From contig JABJOR010000299.1 in NCBI GenBank assembly GCA_018664265.1, positions 1 to 5,596 of the forward strand: a stretch of DNA of 5,596 bases, read 5' to 3'. Shown one piece after another: positions 1 to 5,596 of this stretch. The notes under the pieces are model-generated. The model worked only from the letters and a program-made list of their open reading frames with translations. It had not been told where the DNA came from and ran no database searches. The stretch is from Rhodospirillales bacterium (GTDB lineage Bacteria > Pseudomonadota > Alphaproteobacteria > Rhodospirillales > Casp-alpha2). Every line of letters begins with the position of its first letter. Positions within the stretch are counted from its first letter, which is position 1. Position numbers and translations under genes: made by a program.

Positions 1-159
1 CCTTGTGAGCAATGTAGATTAAGGCCTTCAATAGATTTGATTTTAAAATTTACTCTATATTAGAGTTGCTATATTTATATATTAAATCGTATATGAATTA
101 TATTTTTTCAATTCCAAGCATAAGTTCACTTTAAATTAAGGCTGAACAACGCTTTCACC
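1..159. other. AT-rich intergenic region without a gene
   Basis: No credible reading frame, tRNA or rRNA segment is visible on either strand. Base composition is extreme: by direct count, positions 61-120 hold only 12 G or C in 60 bases and positions 1-120 hold 29 in 120. The only clear structure is the 15-bp dyad at 52-66. The stretch probably carries upstream regulatory sequence for the adenosine kinase-typA operon, or the end of a neighbouring transcript outside the window. That role is inferred from position only. Confidence 0.6.
52..66. repeat. 15-bp perfect dyad, possible operator
   Basis: ACTCTA-TAT-TAGAGT is a perfect inverted repeat with 6-bp arms and a 3-bp spacer. It lies about 95 bp upstream of the predicted -35 box of the adenosine kinase promoter. 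Short arms with a small odd spacer suit a dimeric DNA-binding protein better than an RNA terminator, because the stem is AT-rich and no T-run follows directly. The binding partner is unknown, and in DNA this AT-rich a chance dyad is possible. Confidence 0.35.
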
Positions 160-187
160 TTGAGACCCGCTTAAGGATGGCTATACT
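160..187 (+). promoter_or_regulatory. Predicted sigma70-type promoter of the adenosine kinase-typA operon
   Basis: The -35 box is TTGAGA at 160-165 and the -10 box is TATACT at 182-187, separated by 16 bp. Each matches five of six consensus positions. The flanking bases (CCTTGAGAC and GCTATACT) resemble housekeeping promoters of alphaproteobacteria. Transcription would start near 194 and give a leader of about 54 nt. It is the best-matching promoter in the upstream region and is correctly oriented and placed for the gene at 248. Confidence 0.65.
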
Positions 188-215
188 GCGCGCCATTGAT
201 TATTTTTTATTACAG

Positions 216-232
216 GCTCGCGTAGCACGAGC
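216..232 (+). promoter_or_regulatory. Small leader hairpin abutting the ribosome binding site
   Basis: GCTCG (216-220) and CGAGC (228-232) form a 5-bp GC-rich stem around a 7-nt loop. The stem ends one base before the AGGAG Shine-Dalgarno sequence at 233-237. It could stabilise the 5' end of the mRNA or tune ribosome access. It is short, so a chance hairpin cannot be excluded. Confidence 0.3.
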
Positions 233-237
233 AGGAG
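233..237 (+). promoter_or_regulatory. Ribosome binding site of the adenosine kinase gene
   Basis: AGGAG lies 10 nt before the ATG at 248. It supports this start, which also begins the protein at the usual family N-terminus (an early YDVVGIGNAIVD-type strand). Confidence 0.7.
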
Positions 238-247
238 AAGACTTCCT

Positions 248-1249
248 ATGAGTGAATTCCGTTATGACGTTGTTGGCATTGGCAATGCCATTGTTGATGT
301 TCTTGCCCGGGCCGATGATGATTTCCTGGCTGCGCGCGACCTGCCCAAAGGTGGCATGACGCTGATCAATGCCTCAACGGCCGAAAGCCTTTACGCCGAT
401 ATGACCGAGGTTCTGGAACAATCCGGAGGCTCCGCCGCCAATACCATCGCAGGTCTTGCCTCGCTCGGTGGCAAGGGTGCCTTTATCGGTAAGGTTCGCG
501 ACGATATTCTCGGCAACAGCTTTCGTGAAGACATTCGCCAAATCGGTGTAGATTTTGACACCCCGGCGGCTACTCACAGCGCACCGACCGCGCGGTGCCT
601 GATCTTGGTGACCCCGGATGCACAGCGCACCATGAATACCTATCTTGGGGCCTGTATTGAACTTGGGCCTGAAGATATTGACGCCGATGTGATCAAGGCC
701 TCCAAAATCACCTATCTGGAAGGCTATCTGTTTGATCCCCCGGCTGCCAAGGAAGCCTTTGTTCAGGCTGCTACCATCGCCCATGAAGGTGAAGGCAAGG
801 TTGCCCTCACGTTGTCCGATTCATTTTGTGTCGAACGCTATCGCGATGATTTCCTGAAATTGCTCGAAGGCCACGTGGATATCCTGTTTGCCAACGAAGA
901 TGAAATCAAGACGCTGTATCAGGTTGACGAGTTCGATGAAGCCCTGCAATACGTCCGTGGGCACTGTGAAATTTCGGCTTTGACCCGCTCTGAGAAGGGC
1001 TCCGTCATTGTTTCCGGTGACGAAATGCATGTGGTTGATGCGGCCTCTGTGGAAACAGTGGTTGACACAACGGGTGCTGGTGATGCATATGCAGCCGGAT
1101 TCCTCTATGGTATTACGCATCACCTTGATTTGCGCGATTCCGCCCATATTGGCGGTGTAGCAGCAGCAGAAGTGATCAGCCATATGGGCGCGCGGCCTGA
1201 AACACCGCTCGGCACGTTGATTGAGAACAAGCTCAAAATTAAAATTTAA
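248..1249 (+). CDS. Adenosine kinase, PfkB/ribokinase-family sugar kinase
   Basis: A 333-residue cytoplasmic kinase of the PfkB family, the normal length for the group. It most likely phosphorylates adenosine to AMP with ATP in purine salvage. Visible hallmarks are an N-terminal strand with GIGNAIVD (10-17), the first PfkB signature around SGGSAANTIAGLASLGG (59-75) with its substrate-contacting GG, the NxxE motif as NEDE (216-219) that helps organise Mg/ATP, and the second signature DTTGAGD (273-279), whose last Asp (D279) is the expected catalytic base next to the anion hole. The whole chain, including the TARCLILVTPDAQRTMNTYLG block at 114-134, reads like the proteins annotated as adenosine kinase in alphaproteobacteria. 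It is the first gene of a likely two-gene unit, with typA starting 42 bp after its stop. The family is certain. The exact substrate is inferred, since PfkB enzymes also use ribose, fructose and other nucleosides. Confidence 0.9.
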   Translation: MSEFRYDVVGIGNAIVDVLARADDDFLAARDLPKGGMTLINASTAESLYADMTEVLEQSGGSAANTIAGLASLGGKGAFIGKVRDDILGNSFREDIRQIGVDFDTPAATHSAPTARCLILVTPDAQRTMNTYLGACIELGPEDIDADVIKASKITYLEGYLFDPPAAKEAFVQAATIAHEGEGKVALTLSDSFCVERYRDDFLKLLEGHVDILFANEDEIKTLYQVDEFDEALQYVRGHCEISALTRSEKGSVIVSGDEMHVVDAASVETVVDTTGAGDAYAAGFLYGITHHLDLRDSAHIGGVAAAEVISHMGARPETPLGTLIENKLKIKI

Positions 1250-1291
1250 GGACGATACCCGCCAATACATCGGCCGGATCGCTACAGAACA

Positions 1292-3121
1292 ATGACAGAA
1301 CTTCGCAATATTGCGATCATTGCCCATGTGGATCATGGCAAGACCACGCTGGTTGATCAGCTCCTGAAGCACAGCGGAACCTTCCGTGACAACCAGAAGG
1401 TTGAAGAGCGCGCTATGGACAGCAATGATCTGGAGCGCGAACGCGGCATTACCATTCTTGCCAAGTGCACCTCTGTGGACTGGAAAGGCACCCGTATCAA
1501 CATCGTGGATACCCCCGGTCACGCCGATTTCGGTGGCGAGGTCGAACGTATCCTAAGCATGGTCGATGGCGTGTTGTTGCTGGTTGATGCCGCCGAAGGC
1601 GCCATGCCGCAAACCAAGTTTGTTCTGACCAAGGCTCTGCAAATTGGCCTGAAGCCGATTTTGGTGATTAATAAAGTCGACAAGCACGACGCCCGCCCGT
1701 TTGAAGTTCAGGACGAGGTTTTCGATCTGTTTTCCGTATTGGAAGCCAGCGACGATCAACTTGATTTCCAGACCATCTTTGCCTCTGCCAAAAATGGCTG
1801 GGCCGATGATGAGCCCGATGGCGCTCAGGAAAACATGGACGCTCTGTTCAAGCAAATCCTTGATTGCGTTCCTGTGCCGACGGAAGACAAAACCGGTGCT
1901 TTTTCCATGCTGGCAACCATGTTGGACGCCGATCCGTTTCTGGGTCGTGTACTGACCGGACGTGTGCATACCGGCACCGTGAAAATCAACACGTCGCTGA
2001 AAGCTCTGAGCGTTGATGGCAAGGTGATCGAGACTGGCCGTATTACCAAGTTGTTGTCTTTCCGGGGGCTTGAACGGGTTCCTGTTAACGAGGCCCACGC
2101 AGGCGATCTGGTCGCTATTGCCGGTCTTTCGGTGGCTACGGTTGCCGATACCTTGTGTGATCCGTCTATTACAGAACCACTTGTGGCTCAGCCCATTGAT
2201 CCGCCAACGCTGGCCATGACGTTTTCTATTAATAACTCTCCGCTGGCTGGAACCGAAGGTTCCAAGGTGACATCGCGCGTTATTCGCGATCGCCTGCTGC
2301 GTGAATCTGAAGGCAACGTTGCCATTCGCATTACAGAAACCCAGGACAAGGACGCATTCGAAGTTGCCGGACGTGGCGAGCTTCAGCTCGGCGTGCTGAT
2401 CGAACAAATGCGCCGTGAAGGCTTCGAGCTGACAATCTCGCGTCCCCGCGTTTTGTTTCAGGACGATCCTGAAACCGGACAGCGTATGGAACCCGTCGAA
2501 GAAGTTATGATCGACGTGGACGAAGAATTCTCCGGCGCCGTTGTCGAAAGCATGAGCACCCGCAAGGCCGAAATGACCGACCTGCGTCCCGGCGGCGGTG
2601 GCAAAATTCGTATTACCTTCTTGGCACCCTCGCGTGGATTGATCGGCTATCACGGCCAGTTCCTGACCGAAACTCGCGGTACAGGCATCATGAACAAAGT
2701 CTTCCACGGGTACGTCCCGTACAAGGGACCAATTGTCGGGCGTCGTTCCGGTGTGTTGATTTCAAACTCAACGGGCAAGACTGTTGCGTATGCGCTGTGG
2801 AACCTGGAAGAACGCGGCGTCATGTTTGTGCCCGGTGGTGTGAAAACCTACACAGGCATGCTGATCGGCGAAAACAATCGCCCCGGCGATCTGGAAGTAA
2901 ACCCGTTGAAAGCCAAACAGCTCACCAACATTCGTGCATCCGGTACAGACGAAAACATCCGCCTGACCCCACCGCGCAAGATGAGCCTGGAACAAGCCCT
3001 CGCCTACATCGACGATGATGAACTGGTGGAAGTCACCCCGGACAACATCCGCCTGCGCAAACGCCACCTCGATCCGCACGAACGCAAACGAGCTTCTCGC
3101 GCCGAAGCAAAGGCCAGCTAA
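1292..3121 (+). CDS. typA: Ribosome-associated translational GTPase TypA/BipA
   Basis: A complete 609-residue TypA/BipA, the usual length. It binds the ribosome like EF-G and hydrolyses GTP. Known roles include 50S subunit assembly and growth under cold or other stress. The G domain is intact: G1 AHVDHGKT (11-18), switch I GITILAK (52-58), G3 [11 protein letters not shown] (73-83) with the catalytic-type His at 77, G4 NKVDK (127-131) and G5 SAK (165-167). Beta-barrel domain II follows (about 200-300), then the two EF-G-like domains with [18 protein letters not shown] (364-381), and the TypA-specific C-terminal domain with RGTGIMN and a basic tail of [12 protein letters not shown] type. The ATG at 1292 gives the conserved [17 protein letters not shown] start. 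Its Shine-Dalgarno is weak (GGAT at 1276-1279), while AAGGA overlaps the preceding stop, so translation may depend partly on the upstream gene. Its stop overlaps the stop of the convergent ATPase gene. Confidence 0.97.
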   Translation: MTELRNIAIIAHVDHGKTTLVDQLLKHSGTFRDNQKVEERAMDSNDLERERGITILAKCTSVDWKGTRINIVDTPGHADFGGEVERILSMVDGVLLLVDAAEGAMPQTKFVLTKALQIGLKPILVINKVDKHDARPFEVQDEVFDLFSVLEASDDQLDFQTIFASAKNGWADDEPDGAQENMDALFKQILDCVPVPTEDKTGAFSMLATMLDADPFLGRVLTGRVHTGTVKINTSLKALSVDGKVIETGRITKLLSFRGLERVPVNEAHAGDLVAIAGLSVATVADTLCDPSITEPLVAQPIDPPTLAMTFSINNSPLAGTEGSKVTSRVIRDRLLRESEGNVAIRITETQDKDAFEVAGRGELQLGVLIEQMRREGFELTISRPRVLFQDDPETGQRMEPVEEVMIDVDEEFSGAVVESMSTRKAEMTDLRPGGGGKIRITFLAPSRGLIGYHGQFLTETRGTGIMNKVFHGYVPYKGPIVGRRSGVLISNSTGKTVAYALWNLEERGVMFVPGGVKTYTGMLIGENNRPGDLEVNPLKAKQLTNIRASGTDENIRLTPPRKMSLEQALAYIDDDELVEVTPDNIRLRKRHLDPHERKRASRAEAKAS

Positions 3122-4566
3122 GAGAATGAATCCTCTTCTTTGTTTTTCAAAACGTTTTTCCCAATTATATAGCACTGTAATGCGCTTGGGATATGGTCTA
3201 TCAAAATAGTGTCGGTTCTGGTTTCAGTTGTAACTGTCTTGGTTGTTGCTCTTGCTTCAAAGGTGCCAGACATATTTTTCTTGGAAAATTCTATTAAACC
3301 TTTCAACTCTTCGGGGCGCTTGCAATGCCGATTTGACCATTTTATTTCAACAGCCCATAAAGGTTTAAGATTTGATGATGCAAGATACACCAGATCAACT
3401 TCATATTCAGATCTGCCTGTCTTCCAGCGAGCATAATGGATGTTTTTAATATCTTGACCATGAAACCATTGGCTAAAGATGGCCGTTTCCACCATGGCAC
3501 CTAAGGAGTTATCGCCATCCTTTAAAGGCGTAAACAGGGCCGCTCTCATGGACGGGTTGGTCAGATAGATTTTAAATTGTCTGGCTCTTTGAAAAGTTTT
3601 CCCGCTATCATCGACACGGCGAACACGCGTTATCAAAAACGCTGCTTCCAGATATTCCAGATATTTGTTGATCGTGTTTTTGGCAACGCCTGAACTGGTT
3701 GAAAGGTTTTCCAGGCTGAATTCCTGCCCTGAATGGTAAGCAATCGTCATAAACAGGCGATTAAGCTCCTGAATATCACGAATCCCATACAGGCTGGGCA
3801 GATCTCTTAAAAGCACCTTGTCAATAATACCCCGGCCAAGATGCAAGGATATGTTGTTTCGGATATCAATGTTTACGACGGCTTCCGGGTATCCACCAAC
3901 ATTGATATAGTTGATAAATTCTTGATTGAGTTTATCAATATTGTTTGTTGTATAAACACGATTCTCGCCAATTAGTTTTGATTGGATGAGGGTATCTTCC
4001 AGCTCTGTAAAATTTAGATATTCTGCAAAAGTCAGTGGTGGTAGAAAAAAATCAGTAAACCGCCCTGCACCGGATTCCTGGCTTTTCAATTTCAGGGCTG
4101 CAGCGGCTGATCCGGAAGCAATAAATCGGGTGTTTGGAAGCTTATCCGTCAGAACCTTTAAATGAATTTCCCAATCTTTCAGATACTGAATTTCATCAAA
4201 TATAACGATACGTTTACCTGAAGGGTCATGGTCTGTTTGTTTTTCGAAAAGCTTAACGAGTTTTTCAAGGTGGATGCCATTGTAAAGGGGGGTGTCAATT
4301 CCGATGAAAAGAATGCTTTCTGCGGGAAAACCTTCATCAATCAGCTCACCAATAAGCTGATTCAACATGACAGTTTTGCCAACCTGTCTTGGCCCCATTA
4401 AAATAACAGAGCGCTTGATGTTCCAGTTCAGGCAAAGCTCTTTGAAGTTATCGAAATAGGCACGTTTTGTCGAAAAATCTGCAAGCGCAGGGGCATGATG
4501 ATTATCCCACCATGTATTATCTTGCCGCATACTGAGAAGTACGTCTGACTCTGATATCTCAAGCAT
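3118..4566 (-). CDS. AAA_14/DUF4143-type ATPase of unknown cellular role
   Basis: A 482-residue protein of the widespread prokaryotic AAA_14 plus DUF4143 ATPase family, whose function is not established. In order: an N-terminal segment with the WW pair (19-20) seen in this subfamily, Walker A GPRQVGKT (58-65), Walker B VIFDEIQYL (121-129; D124, E125), a sensor-1-like strand FIASGSAA (148-155), the conserved GRFTDFFLPPLTFAEYL segment (168-184), a winged-helix-like region (about 277-312), and a C-terminal domain with EYEVDLVYL (387-395) and WAVEIKWS (404-411), the pattern of a restriction-endonuclease fold. No membrane segment or signal peptide is visible. The start at 4566 has a GGA 8 nt upstream; Met13 is an alternative. 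The gene is AT-richer than its neighbours (21 G+C in 60 at 3961-4020 against 36 in 60 at 2581-2640 of typA), has its own predicted promoter and is convergent to typA, which suggests acquisition. A residue stretch at 440-452 is threonine-rich. Confidence 0.88.
   Translation of the reverse strand: MLEISESDVLLSMRQDNTWWDNHHAPALADFSTKRAYFDNFKELCLNWNIKRSVILMGPRQVGKTVMLNQLIGELIDEGFPAESILFIGIDTPLYNGIHLEKLVKLFEKQTDHDPSGKRIVIFDEIQYLKDWEIHLKVLTDKLPNTRFIASGSAAAALKLKSQESGAGRFTDFFLPPLTFAEYLNFTELEDTLIQSKLIGENRVYTTNNIDKLNQEFINYINVGGYPEAVVNIDIRNNISLHLGRGIIDKVLLRDLPSLYGIRDIQELNRLFMTIAYHSGQEFSLENLSTSSGVAKNTINKYLEYLEAAFLITRVRRVDDSGKTFQRARQFKIYLTNPSMRAALFTPLKDGDNSLGAMVETAIFSQWFHGQDIKNIHYARWKTGRSEYEVDLVYLASSNLKPLWAVEIKWSNRHCKRPEELKGLIEFSKKNMSGTFEARATTKTVTTETRTDTILIDHIPSALQCYIIGKNVLKNKEEDSFS
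3120..3147 (+). terminator. Weak intrinsic terminator candidate after typA
   Basis: AAGAG (3120-3124) can pair with CTCTT (3133-3137) around an 8-nt loop, followed by the T-rich run CTTTGTTTTTC. The stem begins inside the typA stop codon and lies wholly inside the convergent ATPase gene. With only 5 bp and two G-C pairs it is a poor terminator by itself. On the minus strand the same bases form a 7-bp stem with one G-U pair and a UUCA loop, but no T-run follows there. Confidence 0.3.
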
Positions 4567-4590
4567 TTTTAATGTCCATTTAGCATCATT

Positions 4591-4687
4591 TATTTGATGT
4601 TAACAAAACATAACCCGCTAATCAACTGTTTTTTCAGGATTATTTTCGATCAAATAGTGAGTATAGTATGAATATTTGAAGCAAATA
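4591..4687. repeat. Four TATTTG half-sites in two inverted pairs
   Basis: TATTTG occurs at 4591-4596 (+), 4651-4656 (-), 4673-4678 (+) and 4682-4687 (-). The last two form a tight dyad, TATTTG-AAG-CAAATA. The first two extend to 8-bp inverted arms, TATTTGAT (4591-4598) and ATCAAATA (4649-4656), 50 bp apart. A further inverted pair, TGAGTAT (4658-4664) and ATACTCA (4685-4691), overlaps the tight dyad. The arrangement lies between the divergent ATPase and ampG-like genes and could hold operators for either. No known regulator was recognised. Confidence 0.35.
4597..4625 (-). promoter_or_regulatory. Predicted promoter of the DUF4143 ATPase gene
   Basis: Read on the minus strand, TTGATT (4625-4620) and TAACAT (4602-4597) are separated by exactly 17 bp, and each matches four of six consensus bases. 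Transcription would start near 4590 and leave a leader of about 24 nt before the ATG at 4566. The -10 box overlaps one TATTTGAT inverted-repeat arm (4591-4598), so a protein binding that arm could block transcription. Confidence 0.45.
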
Positions 4688-4730
4688 CTCATGTTTCTAA
4701 CGTATATATCAACCCAACCTTAACTCCTCT

Positions 4731-4746
4731 CCCTGTATATACAGGG
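4731..4746. promoter_or_regulatory. Perfect 16-bp palindrome upstream of the ampG-like gene
   Basis: CCCTGTATATACAGGG is exactly self-complementary and ends 24 bp before the permease start. It may be an operator for a dimeric repressor. If it is transcribed, it may be a leader hairpin with six pairs (4731-4736 with 4741-4746) and an AUAU loop. Its right arm TACAGGG (4740-4746) is repeated exactly at 4754-4760, where it contains the probable Shine-Dalgarno bases AGGG, so the left arm could pair with either copy. Confidence 0.5.
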
Positions 4747-4747
4747 C

Positions 4748-4771
4748 ATGATGTACAGGGAAAACGTTTGA
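4748..4771 (+). other. Seven-codon leader ORF overlapping the ampG start
   Basis: ATG at 4748 opens a reading frame encoding MMYRENV and ending in TGA at 4769-4771, which shares a base with the ATG of the permease (TGATG overlap). A second in-frame ATG follows at 4751. No convincing Shine-Dalgarno precedes it apart from the palindrome arm CAGGG at 4742-4746, which is very close to the ATG. It could couple translation to the permease gene or be chance. The peptide itself carries no recognisable function. Confidence 0.25.
4757..4760 (+). promoter_or_regulatory. Probable ribosome binding site of the ampG-like gene
   Basis: AGGG lies 10 nt before the ATG at 4771, within the second copy of TACAGGG. 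It is the only purine-rich match at usable distance and supports the 4771 start. Base pairing with CCCTGTA at 4731-4737 would hide it. Confidence 0.45.
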
Positions 4772-5596
4772 TGCACAGTTGGGGTGAGGTCGCGCGCAGG
4801 TGTCGGGATCGTCGGGTTGCGACGTTGTTTGCGCTCGGGTTTTCGGCTGGACTGCCGATCCTTCTGATTTTCTCCACCCTGTCGGTGTGGTTGTCCGAGG
4901 CCGGGATGGCGCGGGCGGACATTACATTGCTGAGCTGGGCTGCCCTTGGTTATGGTTTCAAGTACGTCTGGGCACCGATCATTGATCGTATGCCGGCCCC
5001 TGTGCTCACCCATCTGATGGGTCAGCGGCGGAGCTGGTTGCTGATCGCGCAAATCTCCATCATGGCGGCTTTGCTCGGTATGGCGTGGACCGATCCTGCA
5101 CACTCTGCCGCCACCATGGCGGGGTTTGCTGTGATGTTGGGGTTTTCATCCGCCACACAGGATATTGTGATTGATGCCTACCGCATTGAAGTTGCCGATG
5201 TGGACCTTCAGGGTATTTTATCCGCCGCCTACATCGCAGGCTACCGGGTCGGCATGATTGTCGCGGGCGCGGGATCGCTGGAAATCGCCGGATTGCTGGA
5301 TACCAGTGGTGGCGGCTATGACTATGACGCCTGGGCGTGGACCTACACCATTATGGCTTGTGTCATGCTGGTCGGTGTTGCCACCACGTTTTTGGTGCGC
5401 GAGCCGGATATAAGACGCGAGGCCGAAAGCCATCAGGAAACAACAACCGACCATGTCCGCTTCTTTTTGGTATTCTTGCTATGCGCGGGTGTGTTTGTGG
5501 CCTCCTTTATATATTCCGCAGGCTGGACCAGTGAGATCAAATCGATCTTTGTTGATGCAGGACTTGGGAAACCCTTTGCCGGATTTATCGGCGAAG
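4771..5596 (+). CDS. ampG: AmpG-family MFS muropeptide permease, cut by the window end
   Basis: The first 275 codons of an inner-membrane major facilitator permease of the AmpG group, which imports anhydromuropeptides (GlcNAc-anhydroMurNAc peptides) for cell-wall recycling. In species with an inducible AmpC it also feeds the induction signal. The basic N-terminus leads into a first membrane helix with GFSAGLP (23-29) and STLSVWLSEAGM (35-46). LGYGFKYVWAPIIDRMP (59-75) and the QRRSW loop (85-89) follow in the usual AmpG order. The signature SSATQDIVIDAYRIE (126-140) lies near the fourth helix, then a helix with GYRVGMIVAGAG (157-168) and another around 191-209. A polar loop (about 210-228) precedes a further helix. 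AmpG proteins usually have 12-14 helices and over 400 residues, so the C-terminal half lies outside. ATG 4771 places the first helix correctly. No ampC or peptidoglycan hydrolase is seen nearby. AmpG assignment is from motifs; paralogues of the same family with other cargo are possible. Confidence 0.88.
   Translation, partial: MHSWGEVARRCRDRRVATLFALGFSAGLPILLIFSTLSVWLSEAGMARADITLLSWAALGYGFKYVWAPIIDRMPAPVLTHLMGQRRSWLLIAQISIMAALLGMAWTDPAHSAATMAGFAVMLGFSSATQDIVIDAYRIEVADVDLQGILSAAYIAGYRVGMIVAGAGSLEIAGLLDTSGGGYDYDAWAWTYTIMACVMLVGVATTFLVREPDIRREAESHQETTTDHVRFFLVFLLCAGVFVASFIYSAGWTSEIKSIFVDAGLGKPFAGFIGE

Noticed and set aside
95..114. GAATT...AATTC inverted repeat around a T-run as a terminator for a gene left of the window
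   Set aside because: The 5-bp stem is almost wholly A-T and the T-run lies in the loop rather than after the stem.
1553..2707. A 384-codon open frame antisense to typA
   Set aside because: It mirrors the codon structure of a certain gene, the translation has no recognisable motif, and no suitable ribosome binding site was noted. The same applies to the antisense frames at 374-784, 821-1522, 1825-2049 and 2768-3175, and to the plus-strand frames at 1701-1955, 2797-3018 and 3015-3209.
3209..3436. A 75-codon plus-strand frame opposite the ATPase gene
   Set aside because: It lies entirely inside the well-supported ATPase gene on the other strand and its product resembles nothing recognisable.
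4530..4566. Start of the ATPase at Met13 instead of 4566
   Set aside because: Possible, but the upstream ATG has a usable GGA at 8 nt and a promoter leaving a 24-nt leader, so the longer form was preferred with modest certainty.
4731..4746. LexA (SOS) box reading of the palindrome
   Set aside because: The enterobacterial box is CTG-N10-CAG; here the spacing is CTG-N6-CAG. The direct-repeat GTTC-N7-GTTC box of alphaproteobacteria is also absent.
4689..5454. Minus-strand frames at 4689-4922, 4720-5103 and 5218-5454, and plus-strand frames at 4800-4985 and 5337-5534
   Set aside because: They are out-of-frame shadows of the AmpG-like permease, whose own frame carries all conserved motifs from 4771 to the window end without a stop.
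1..5596. Mobile element, attachment site, CRISPR array, tRNA or rRNA
   Set aside because: No transposase, terminal inverted repeats with target duplications, spaced direct repeats, or cloverleaf or rRNA-like segments were seen on reading both strands. The acquired look of the ATPase gene rests on composition only.

Overview
The window looks like ordinary chromosomal DNA from an alphaproteobacterium. The adenosine kinase and TypA proteins read like alphaproteobacterial versions (TypA ends in an [16 protein letters not shown] tail), and the promoter of the first operon resembles the CTTGA...TATA-type promoters of that class. Coding GC is intermediate. A Rhodospirillales-like host is plausible, but that is recall of family sequences, not a search result.

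Layout. Positions 1-247 are a very AT-rich intergenic stretch with one clean dyad, a good sigma70-like promoter (160-187) and a short leader hairpin. Next come two co-directional genes 42 bp apart: a PfkB-family adenosine kinase (248-1249) and the ribosome-associated GTPase TypA/BipA (1292-3121), probably one operon. Convergent to them, with its stop codon overlapping the typA stop (3118-3121), is a minus-strand AAA_14/DUF4143 ATPase (3118-4566) of visibly lower GC, probably acquired. A 204-bp divergent intergenic region (4567-4770) follows, rich in inverted repeats. The window ends inside a plus-strand AmpG-like MFS permease (4771 to beyond 5596), which lacks its C-terminal half here.

Functions. 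The left operon pairs purine salvage with translation and stress adaptation, both housekeeping roles. The right-hand gene belongs to muropeptide import and cell-wall recycling. The ATPase between them has no assigned cellular role and looks like an accessory gene. No RNA gene, insertion sequence, CRISPR array or attachment site was found.

I do not see a multi-gene new system. The parts most worth a second look are the ampG leader (a perfect 16-bp palindrome whose right arm is repeated at the ribosome binding site, plus a seven-codon ORF overlapping the ampG start), four TATTTG half-sites in the divergent region, and the unassigned ATPase with its nuclease-fold-like C-terminus.
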